From positions 1 to 5,553 of the forward strand of contig CAMWSA010000271.1 in the NCBI GenBank assembly GCA_947176785.1: a stretch of DNA of 5,553 nucleotides. The letters run 5' to 3'. Below the pieces are notes generated by a model. The model ran no database searches and was not told the DNA's origin. It saw only the letters and a list, made by a program, of their open reading frames with translations. The first letter of the stretch is position 1; each line of letters starts with the position of its first letter. The DNA comes from an uncultured Lachnospiraceae bacterium. Its GTDB lineage: Bacteria > Bacillota > Clostridia > Lachnospirales > Lachnospiraceae. The translations under genes were made by a program, and so were the position numbers. Positions 1 through 5,553 of the stretch are shown here, in pieces.

Positions 1-275
1 CCGGCATCTCCCTCTCCAAGCTCTCCCAAATGACCGTTCTCATCCTCCCGCCCCCCAGCCGCCGGCAGATACAGTTCATGTCCCAAAAGCTCCATCAGAT
101 CCATTATCAGGAATGTAATTTCCGGGGCAAAGGCATGGTAGGAAGACTGCTCATTCATCAACAGGCCCAGTTCATTGCCATATCCTTCCGCCTCGTATAC
201 CTGATAATCCTTCTTCAGCAGGCGGATTACATAATTCATATTTACATTGGATAGAACCGCAATCTTCTTGCTCAT
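1..275 (-). CDS. FkbH-like HAD-IIIC family protein, N-terminal part (runs off left edge)
   Basis: The reading frame is open from an ATG at 275 to the window edge, giving about 91 residues without a stop. The start KKIAVLSNVNMNYVIRLLKK, followed by a tyrosine-rich EAEGYGNELGLLMN stretch, a serine pair (QSSYHAF) and PEITFLIMDLMELL, matches the N-terminal domain of FkbH-like proteins. In that family this domain precedes a HAD phosphatase domain with a DxDxT-type motif, which would lie beyond the left edge and cannot be checked here. Characterised family members take a glyceryl group from 1,3-bisphosphoglycerate, remove the phosphate and load it on an acyl carrier protein; others sit in polysaccharide and flagellar-glycan loci with unknown acyl donors. 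A second ATG at 278 is in frame, but the one at 275 is 6 bases from AGGAG, against 3 for 278. The gene follows the DUF6020 gene after a 157-base gap. Family assignment is fairly sure; the substrate is not known. Confidence 0.75.
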   Translation of the reverse strand, partial: MSKKIAVLSNVNMNYVIRLLKKDYQVYEAEGYGNELGLLMNEQSSYHAFAPEITFLIMDLMELLGHELYLPAAGGREDENGHLGELGEGDA

Positions 276-278
276 CAT

Positions 279-433
279 GTACTCCTATTTTGTACTTACG
301 CCCGATTAGATTTTCCTCCCTGCATGGCTGGTTGCCCGATTATGCAGCATGTGCGGTGCAGAAATTGGAACATCTCAGCGGTCGTCAATATGACTCCGCA
401 TCTGCCCCCCCGCCGTTCCGCCAGTACCGGCGA
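279..433 (-). other. Intergenic gap between the DUF6020 gene and the FkbH-like gene
   Basis: This is the longest gap between genes in the window. I see no intrinsic terminator: the two short imperfect stems on the minus strand (around 424-437, and GCGG/CCGC at 378-399) have no U-tract behind them. A CATAAT hexamer on the minus strand at 339-344 could be a -10 box for the FkbH-like gene, but the matching -35 region is poor. The gap is large compared with the overlapping pseF-DUF6020 junction, so the FkbH-like gene may have its own promoter, or transcription may simply continue through. Confidence 0.3.
282..286 (-). promoter_or_regulatory. Ribosome binding site of the FkbH-like gene
   Basis: AGGAG on the minus strand lies 6 bases upstream of the ATG at 275 and 3 bases upstream of the ATG at 278. 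The spacing favours the start at 275. Confidence 0.7.
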
Positions 434-2353
434 TCAACAGCCGCCCCTGCTTTCCGCTTTCACAAACAGCAGCATAAACGGCACAGCCACCATGGCGGGA
501 TACAGATACCGAAGCTGCACCGTAGGCCCCAACACCAGTGTCAGGTAGTATCCCGCGATGATGCTGACCGGCAGCATCAGCATATATTTTTTCCGCACCC
601 ACAAATACAACGCCAAAAGCAGCCATATCCACAGATAGACCCCCGGAACCATAACCGCCCGCAGCACCGGAGCGCGCAGATAAACGTTTTCATCCGCATA
701 GCGCTCCATGGCCTCATGCAGGCCCTCCCATTTGGAATCCTTGTAGATACCATAGTCCGCCAGTTCCTGCTCCGCCCACCGGGTCTGGATATAGCCAAGC
801 CCCCGATCCAGGCCGTTTTCGTTGATATGGGCGTGACTTACATCCCCTATATAATAATATCCCATATTCACGGCAAATGCTGCATTGACATAATCCCCCG
901 GATAACGGGCCAGCAGCCCCAGGTAAGTATCCAGAAATTCCCTGGTGCGATACCGGACCACATAGGTGTAGGTATGTCTCTTCACCGGGTCCGCAATATC
1001 CGGCCTGTACTCCCGGTAAGCCTCATCCAGAAGGAAATCGTCTATCAGCTGCCTGTCCCGCTCCTCCATGGTGGCATCATCCTCCGGCAGCACACCCACA
1101 CCGCCGTGATAAAGCATGGTGCGGGCCAGCTGCTGGATGGGGATACTCAGCATCTCCCGCTTATCCCCCTGCTGGGCCCCCGTGCCTCCGGACAGCAGGG
1201 AAAGCCCCAGGCTGCCTGCCAGAATGCCCGCCAGCGTGCCTATAAGCAGCCGCAGCGCCAGCCTGCGTCTGCCGTGGCGGCGGATACATCCCACAGCCAG
1301 GAAAAATACCGCCACAAGCAGCGCATATCTGCCGTTGTTTCGAAACAGCACCATCCCTATAGCAGCCGATAGATAAGCCACATCCCACCGCCCCCAGCCC
1401 AGACGGTTCTCTCCCCGGCGCAGGATCTGGCAGAAGCAGATCATCTGCAGCAGGAAAAACACGGTAAAAAACACATCCTTGGTCACAGTGATACTCATAT
1501 AAATATGAAAGGGAAAAAGACAGCACCAGGCCCATGTCAGCACAATCCATATGGCCCTCACCTTCAGAGACCTCAACCAGGCAATCCCCGCCCCGAAGGC
1601 AAGCGCCAGACAAAGCATCTGAAAAGCCGTATAAAGGGCAATGCCTGTGTTCACATCCCTAAGACCACTGCCCAGCTTCACAAACAGCCCCACCAGCAGG
1701 GTGTGTGCCAAGGGATGATGGGTTCCGTAGGAACCGCCCACAATCTGCCCCATCTGAACGGTTATATCATAGGCACAGATTCCGGGATAATAGGCCAGAT
1801 ACCCCGGAAGCCAGCACAGCAGCATGGCTGCCAGCGCCAGGCCAAAGCAGGGAAGCGGCCCCGGCAATTCCCCGGCTCTTGCCGGTGCCTTTTTCTCCCG
1901 GCCAGAATACAGGCTGGTGATCCGTTTGCCCCGTTCTGAAGCGCCGCCATTTTGGCTGGTCGCCTGCCTTTCCCCTTCCAAAGCGCCGCCATTTTGGCTG
2001 GTCGCCTGCCTTTCCCCTTCCGAAGCGCCGCCATTTTGGCTGGTCTCCTGTCCTTCCCCTTCCGGGATACCAGGGTTCCGGCGGGCCACCAGCCCTTCCA
2101 GCGCCAGGATGCCCAGACTGGCCGCCGCACCGACCGCCACGCCTGCTGCCAGCAAGAGCAGCGTCCCCCACAGGGTCCACCGGATATTTCCCTCTTCTGT
2201 CAGTTTCCATCCGATATACTGGCTGATCGCCAGCAGAAAGAAAAACAGGAACAGACCTATGCATTTTCTCCTGCTATACCCACGACGGATTCGATTTTTG
2301 GAGACCTTAGTGGTCGTGGGTACAAATCCCGTTTTCCGACTGCCTGCCGTCAT
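434..2353 (-). CDS. DUF6020-type polytopic membrane protein, putative GT-C-like glycosyltransferase
   Basis: The protein has 639 residues from the ATG at 2353 and about a dozen hydrophobic segments. The first spans residues 30-48 after a basic stretch (RRGYSRRK), which places the N terminus in the cytoplasm. Features typical of DUF6020 proteins are YYPGICAYD (188-196) then HHPLAHT (212-218) in a predicted outer loop, TKDVFF (291-296), REMLSIPIQQLAR (399-411) opening a soluble segment of about 170 residues, and QLRYLYP (613-619) near the end. The layout recalls GT-C transferases that use polyprenyl-linked sugars, with an acidic residue in the first outer loop (Asp196 is a candidate); no activity is proven. 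The start overlaps the pseF stop by one base (TGATG), so translation is probably coupled and the job is probably linked to pseudaminic acid. A GTG three bases upstream (2356) is an alternative start. Residues 98-139 are three 14-residue repeats in a loop predicted to be cytoplasmic. Family call fairly firm, function inferred. Confidence 0.82.
   Translation of the reverse strand: MTAGSRKTGFVPTTTKVSKNRIRRGYSRRKCIGLFLFFFLLAISQYIGWKLTEEGNIRWTLWGTLLLLAAGVAVGAAASLGILALEGLVARRNPGIPEGEGQETSQNGGASEGERQATSQNGGALEGERQATSQNGGASERGKRITSLYSGREKKAPARAGELPGPLPCFGLALAAMLLCWLPGYLAYYPGICAYDITVQMGQIVGGSYGTHHPLAHTLLVGLFVKLGSGLRDVNTGIALYTAFQMLCLALAFGAGIAWLRSLKVRAIWIVLTWAWCCLFPFHIYMSITVTKDVFFTVFFLLQMICFCQILRRGENRLGWGRWDVAYLSAAIGMVLFRNNGRYALLVAVFFLAVGCIRRHGRRRLALRLLIGTLAGILAGSLGLSLLSGGTGAQQGDKREMLSIPIQQLARTMLYHGGVGVLPEDDATMEERDRQLIDDFLLDEAYREYRPDIADPVKRHTYTYVVRYRTREFLDTYLGLLARYPGDYVNAAFAVNMGYYYIGDVSHAHINENGLDRGLGYIQTRWAEQELADYGIYKDSKWEGLHEAMERYADENVYLRAPVLRAVMVPGVYLWIWLLLALYLWVRKKYMLMLPVSIIAGYYLTLVLGPTVQLRYLYPAMVAVPFMLLFVKAESRGGC
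1941..2066 (-). repeat. Three tandem 42-bp repeats inside the DUF6020 gene
   Basis: The units are 1941-1982, 1983-2024 and 2025-2066, each beginning GCGCCGCCATTTTGGCTGGT on the plus strand. Units 1 and 2 differ at one base; unit 3 differs from unit 2 at about five. As 42 is a multiple of three, each unit adds 14 residues of the type EGERQATSQNGGAS (protein residues 98-139), followed by a degenerate start of a further copy (ERGKRIT). The near identity of two units points to recent duplication by slippage or recombination, and a change in copy number would keep the frame. Confidence 0.95.
2277..2322. repeat. Perfect 10-bp inverted repeat near the start of the DUF6020 gene
   Basis: TACCCACGAC at 2277-2286 is the exact reverse complement of GTCGTGGGTA at 2313-2322, separated by 26 bases. 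It lies about 30 bases inside the coding region, where it encodes part of the basic cytoplasmic N terminus (VPTTTKVSKNRIRRGY). A hairpin in the mRNA here could affect translation of the gene, but no U-tract follows it, so it is not an ordinary terminator. It may also be chance. Confidence 0.5.
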
Positions 2354-3045
2354 CACGTCCGCTCCCTCATAAACCGGTATTTTATCTCCGCAATCTCCCA
2401 GTCCGTCTCATTGTCTATGTCCTGCACTTCCATCTCCGACACCACATAGGGCAGAATATTGCCCACCATCAGTTTTCTGTTCCGGCGAAAGGCTTCCGTA
2501 TAAAACAGGTAAAACTGCCCCACATCGTGATAATGAGGTTCCAGATCCTGGGATCTGCTGTCCAGATATTGGGGATATTCAAATACCAGCCGCCCCTCCT
2601 TCACAATCATGGCCCGCTGGGGCGGGTAGGAAAAGCCCACCACCGGTATCAAAGTATCCGCGTCACTGCCCTCCAGCTGCCCCATGGCGGCTATAAGCTT
2701 GCCCGCCGTCACAAAGGGGGCCGTGGGATAGATGCAGCAGCCCAGGTCATAGTGTTCCCCCCGCCTCTCATACTCCTCCAGCACCTCCAGCAGCACATCG
2801 TTGGTGCCTGCAAAGTCCCCTGCCGTCCGCTCGCTGCGGTAAAAAGGAACCTCCGCCCCGTACTGCCCTGCAATCCCGGCAATCTCCTCATCCTCCGTGG
2901 ACACCATCACTGTGTCGAACAGCCCGGACTCCCTGGCCGCCTCTATGGAATAAGCCAGTATGGGCTTGCCGCAGAACTCCCTGATATTCTTCCTGGGAAT
3001 CCGCTTGCTGCCGCCCCTGGCTGTTATAATCGCAATTTTACGCAT
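2353..3045 (-). CDS. pseF: Pseudaminic acid cytidylyltransferase (CMP-pseudaminic acid synthetase)
   Basis: PseF joins CTP and pseudaminic acid to give CMP-pseudaminic acid and pyrophosphate in the cytoplasm, the last step in making the activated sugar donor. The 230-residue protein has the usual family length. It carries the nucleotide-binding ARGGSKRIPRKNI (residues 9-21), the CCIYPTAPFV strand (103-112), RSQDLEPHYHDVGQFY (164-179) and the acidic QDIDNETDW (208-216) expected to help bind metal. The HDxGQFY and YPTAPFV motifs fit PseF better than sialic acid (NeuA) or legionaminic acid (LegF) synthetases. The usual proline of IIPARGGS is threonine here. I chose the ATG at 3045 because the family starts just before the KIAII strand; a GTG at 3054 is in frame and could add three residues. 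The stop overlaps the start of the downstream DUF6020 gene. The large membrane protein gene ends 91 bases upstream. The other Pse pathway genes are not in the window. Confidence 0.93.
   Translation of the reverse strand: MRKIAIITARGGSKRIPRKNIREFCGKPILAYSIEAARESGLFDTVMVSTEDEEIAGIAGQYGAEVPFYRSERTAGDFAGTNDVLLEVLEEYERRGEHYDLGCCIYPTAPFVTAGKLIAAMGQLEGSDADTLIPVVGFSYPPQRAMIVKEGRLVFEYPQYLDSRSQDLEPHYHDVGQFYLFYTEAFRRNRKLMVGNILPYVVSEMEVQDIDNETDWEIAEIKYRFMRERT
2362..2367 (-). promoter_or_regulatory. Ribosome binding site of the DUF6020 gene, inside the 3' end of pseF
   Basis: AGGGAG on the minus strand lies 8 bases before the ATG at 2353 and 5 bases before the GTG at 2356. It sits within the last codons of pseF, so ribosomes finishing pseF can restart at once at the TGATG junction. 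Confidence 0.65.
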
Positions 3046-3136
3046 ATTCCGCACCGCCTTTCCCGTCCCTTATATACTTCCCTCTTCGTAGCCATCCGGG
3101 GTTTCTTCCAGCCAAACTCCCGCTGTGCCGACGATA

Positions 3137-5467
3137 TCATTTCCCTGCTTTTTTCCGTGCCGCCCGGTAACGGACAGCCAGCCCTATGCCAAAGGCCAGA
3201 GACACGGCTTCCGCCAGACGCCAATACCAGGGACTTACAAAAGCGGTACATATGGTTCCCTCATAGCCCCCGGGCACGTTCACATGCACCGTATTGTTCT
3301 CGCCGGCATACACTGTCAGCCTCTCCCCCGTATCCCTGTCCCAGGCCCGGTAGCCCTTATAATACAGCAGGGGCAGATTCAGGCTGCCGTCCTCACCGCC
3401 CGGATTCCGGCAGCTTACCTCCGCCGACAGCGGCCCCTGCTCCCAGCCCTCCGTCTCCACAGCTCCTCCGGCTATGGGCGGCCTCCAATAAAGCAGCGAG
3501 GCGTCCGTCCCATAGGGAAGATATTCCTGCCCGGCAATGTATCCGCTGCCCATTCCCCTGGCATTATATACTTTTACGAAATTAGTATTGCGCACCAGGC
3601 CATCCAGCATAAACAGGCTGGTCAGCACCGTCAGCCCTGCCATCACACCACAGAAACCGATTTTCCAGCCCGCCTTCGCCTGACGGAAGGCCGCCAGGGC
3701 CAACACCCCCGCCACCAGCACCCCGCCGGTCCCTGCGATCATCAACAGCCGCTCCGGGAACTGCAGGCTGGACACCAGTGTGGCTGTAATCCTGTGCAGG
3801 AATTGGATGCTGTTCCAGGGAAAAGCAGACAGGCTCATCCACATGGCAAGCACGGCGAATCCCAGCCCGATATTGCCCAGCGCCACATATTTCTCCTCCA
3901 ATTTGCCCCGCTCCCGCAATGTCTTCCTGCCCAGTACCAGCAGATAGCACCACAGCAGCAGACATGCCAGCAGGGCAAAACCGATGCCCACCGGCGTGGC
4001 GTTTACCATCCCGTCCTCCGCCGGGAATACGCTGCCGCCGTAAAAGGGATAGACGGAAAACAGATGGGCCAGATACAGCCCCCTCTCCTGTATCGTCCTC
4101 TCATAGACATGCTGTATCACAAAATCCCCGGTAATCATATAGTCCAAAAAAGGGACAATAAACCATGCCGCCAGCAGCAGGGCGCATATCACCGTCTTAG
4201 CCAGAGCAAGAAAAGTCTCCCTGCGAAACACCCTTTTCCACAGCAGAATGCACAAAAGAACCGTAAATCCTCCCACCAGTTCGCAGGTCAGCATATGGGT
4301 CTGTATTATGCCGGCCAGGCCGATTGCCAGCGGGAGAAAGCACCATCTATACGCCTTCGCCCGGTGATCCTCCGTAAAGATCCGCCAGAAGCCATAGGCG
4401 ATCAGCGGCAGGAACATCATGCCCAGCGTCTCCCCCAGTGAGCCACGCATGTATAGCTTAAACAGCCGGTACAGAGACAGCGTATAAAGCATACTACAGA
4501 GCAGGCCGATATGGGGATGCCCGAAAATTTTGCGGAAACACCGGTAAGACAGCCAGGCCGTAGCCAGGTTGACGCAAAGGATATACAGCCGGTAACTGGT
4601 TGTCACCGTAAAGCCAATCATCCGAAACAATGCCGCCGGAAGAAGCAGTGTCTGCCCGTAAAAGACAGCGTCCGCATAGCCATAGTCCTGCACCCACCTG
4701 GGGGCAATACGGACCGGGAACTGCCCCGACAGGATTCCGTCCTTCAAGCCCTCTATCCGCATCAGATGATAACCCACGTCCCCGCTGGAAAGAATATAAT
4801 CCATCATCAGCGGCAGGGAGGCAAAGACCGTGATCAGCCCCAGGCCAAAGACCACTGTCTTATTGACATTTGAAATCCCGTACTGCCTGTCCCAGGCGCG
4901 CCACAGCCAGACGCCGTCTATCAGCAGGCCGGCCGCCAGCACCACAGACAGCCAGATCCGCTGCAGGGCATTATTCTGCGCCAGGACCAACCCCTTCACG
5001 GCCAGGTTCCCGCCGCTGTAGACGGCACGCACCTCCATCCCTTTCGTATCCCGCAGCAGCCACATCATAAAATCCGTTTCCTGCAGCCCGCTGTATAACA
5101 CCTCCCCATTTGTGAAAAGGTGCTTAAAGCCTATTGTGGTATCACTCACCCTGCACATGTTGACGTCATCCACGTCTGTCTCATAGAGCAGCCGGACCTC
5201 ATAGGTTCCTGCCGGGATCGACAGATTCCGAAAGACCACAAAATCCTCCTGCTGCCCGGACTCCGGGTCGGCCACACAGGCGCCTCTCTCCGGATCATAT
5301 ACTCCCAGTGTGGCCGCCGTGGACGCATCATACTCATACACTGCATTTTTCCCAAACAGCCCTGCCACAGCCAGCCCTGCCACCAACAACTCTATGGCCA
5401 GCAGGATCAAAAACGACTTCCTTCGATGCATCTGCAATCCGGCTATTTTGCTTCCTAAACGCTCCAC
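3137..5467 (-). CDS. Large multi-spanning membrane protein, YfhO / PTPS-related type, putative GT-C-like glycosyltransferase
   Basis: From the GTG at 5467 the protein has 776 residues. One membrane segment (about 19-36) is followed by a soluble, strand-rich outer domain (about 37-166, with SIPAGTYEVRLLYETD), then a dozen or more membrane segments, a second soluble domain (about 626-746) and a last membrane segment (about 751-765) before a basic tail (RAARKKAGK). SSGDVGYHLMRIEGL, directly after a membrane segment, matches the 'HD..FHL.RI' region of YfhO and 6-pyruvoyl-tetrahydropterin-synthase-related membrane proteins, as do SLQFPERLLMIAG (567-579) and the YYKGYRAW start of the C-terminal domain. 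YfhO-like proteins are thought to add sugars to surface polymers from a lipid carrier outside the cell. Here the substrate is unknown; being upstream of pseF on the same strand suggests a nonulosonate-containing glycan. A GTG at 5509 is the furthest upstream start, preceded at once by an in-frame TAA, but has only a poorly spaced AAGG; the start at 5467 has GGAGG 8 bases away. Confidence 0.8.
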   Translation of the reverse strand: MERLGSKIAGLQMHRRKSFLILLAIELLVAGLAVAGLFGKNAVYEYDASTAATLGVYDPERGACVADPESGQQEDFVVFRNLSIPAGTYEVRLLYETDVDDVNMCRVSDTTIGFKHLFTNGEVLYSGLQETDFMMWLLRDTKGMEVRAVYSGGNLAVKGLVLAQNNALQRIWLSVVLAAGLLIDGVWLWRAWDRQYGISNVNKTVVFGLGLITVFASLPLMMDYILSSGDVGYHLMRIEGLKDGILSGQFPVRIAPRWVQDYGYADAVFYGQTLLLPAALFRMIGFTVTTSYRLYILCVNLATAWLSYRCFRKIFGHPHIGLLCSMLYTLSLYRLFKLYMRGSLGETLGMMFLPLIAYGFWRIFTEDHRAKAYRWCFLPLAIGLAGIIQTHMLTCELVGGFTVLLCILLWKRVFRRETFLALAKTVICALLLAAWFIVPFLDYMITGDFVIQHVYERTIQERGLYLAHLFSVYPFYGGSVFPAEDGMVNATPVGIGFALLACLLLWCYLLVLGRKTLRERGKLEEKYVALGNIGLGFAVLAMWMSLSAFPWNSIQFLHRITATLVSSLQFPERLLMIAGTGGVLVAGVLALAAFRQAKAGWKIGFCGVMAGLTVLTSLFMLDGLVRNTNFVKVYNARGMGSGYIAGQEYLPYGTDASLLYWRPPIAGGAVETEGWEQGPLSAEVSCRNPGGEDGSLNLPLLYYKGYRAWDRDTGERLTVYAGENNTVHVNVPGGYEGTICTAFVSPWYWRLAEAVSLAFGIGLAVRYRAARKKAGK

Positions 5468-5475
5468 CGTCTCTA

Positions 5476-5480
5476 CCTCC
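5476..5480 (-). promoter_or_regulatory. Ribosome binding site deciding the start of the large membrane protein
   Basis: GGAGG on the minus strand lies 8 bases before the GTG at 5467. It is the best Shine-Dalgarno match near this gene. It lies within the longest frame, which could begin at the GTG at 5509 with an acidic leader (GEAVEEEATEVET); that start has AAGG only one base away, which is too close. I therefore prefer 5467. Confidence 0.55.
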
Positions 5481-5553
5481 GTAGCCTCTTCTTCCACCGC
5501 CTCACCCACACCTTAAGCCCATAGTACTAGAAAAAACGCATGTCAGACTGCAT
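5481..5553 (-). other. Upstream region of the large membrane protein gene (window edge)
   Basis: On the minus strand this holds a run of six T (5531-5536) preceded by GACATGCG, which could be the 3' half of an intrinsic terminator whose other arm lies outside the window. It is followed by TACTAT (5521-5526), a weak -10 candidate within the palindrome TAGTACTA. Stops occur in all three minus-strand frames, so any upstream gene on that strand ends at or before this stretch. No gene can be called. Confidence 0.25.

Noticed and set aside
378..437. Short stems after the DUF6020 stop as a terminator
   Set aside because: The stems have only four or so pairs, with bulges, and are followed by G-rich or mixed sequence rather than a U-tract.
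290..1372. Long plus-strand open frame opposite the DUF6020 gene
   Set aside because: It has low-complexity His/Gln/Arg/Pro-rich content, no recognisable motif and no good ribosome binding site, and it mirrors a clear membrane protein gene. It is a by-product of GC-rich third positions.
1941..2066. Possible CRISPR-like repeat array
   Set aside because: The 42-base units are directly adjacent with no spacers, keep the reading frame and translate into a protein repeat.
2277..2322. tRNA-like fragment: acceptor-like arms and an ATCGAATCC stretch resembling a T-loop
   Set aside because: It is only 46 bases long, has no D or anticodon arm and no proper T-stem, and lies inside a coding sequence.
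2353..3045. Sialic acid (NeuA) or KDO (KdsB) cytidylyltransferase instead of PseF
   Set aside because: The GGSKRIPRKNI, YPTAPFV and HDVGQFY motifs together fit the pseudaminic acid enzymes; KdsB has a different N-terminal motif and NeuA usually carries a GSKGLPxKN-type one.
3055..3136. Possible remnant of a gene between the large membrane protein and pseF (minus-strand frame ending GVWLEETPDGYEEGSI)
   Set aside because: The stretch is short, has no start signal and matches no family I know; it is compatible with chance in an 82-base spacer.
2527..4441. Two overlapping plus-strand frames (2527-3585 and 3125-4441) opposite pseF and the large membrane protein gene
   Set aside because: Both have compositionally biased translations without domains and run across the boundary between two well-supported minus-strand genes.

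Overview
The window looks like a surface-glycan or flagellar-glycan gene cluster from a Gram-positive Firmicute, most likely a gut Lachnospiraceae/Clostridia member. This is inferred from the fairly GC-rich third positions, the strong AGGAG/GGAGG-type ribosome binding sites, the use of GTG starts and the protein families present; no marker gene fixes the taxon. All supported genes lie on the minus strand, so the transcriptional order runs from right to left.

In that order there are: (1) a large multi-spanning membrane protein of the YfhO / 6-pyruvoyl-tetrahydropterin-synthase-related type (about 3137-5467), resembling a GT-C glycosyltransferase; (2) pseF, encoding the pseudaminic acid cytidylyltransferase that makes CMP-pseudaminic acid (2353-3045); (3) a DUF6020-type polytopic membrane protein (434-2353) whose start overlaps the pseF stop in a TGATG junction; and (4) after a 157-base gap, the first 91 codons of an FkbH-like HAD-IIIC protein that runs off the left edge (1-275). 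There are no RNA genes, insertion sequences or CRISPR arrays.

PseF supplies an activated nine-carbon sugar (nonulosonate) in the cytoplasm. The two flanking membrane proteins have the architecture of enzymes that use lipid-linked sugars on the outer face of the membrane. The FkbH-like protein belongs to a family that loads glyceryl or other small acyl groups on carrier proteins. A reasonable inference is a locus that builds, exports and decorates a pseudaminic-acid-containing surface glycan, with the DUF6020 protein tied to pseF by translational coupling. Only the PseF step is well supported; the roles of the membrane proteins are inferred from family and context.

Sequence oddities are a three-copy 42-bp in-frame tandem repeat that puts a hydrophilic, low-complexity stretch into a predicted cytoplasmic loop of the DUF6020 protein, a perfect 10-bp inverted repeat just after that gene's start, and a start-site ambiguity in the large membrane protein, where a textbook ribosome binding site lies inside the longest reading frame.
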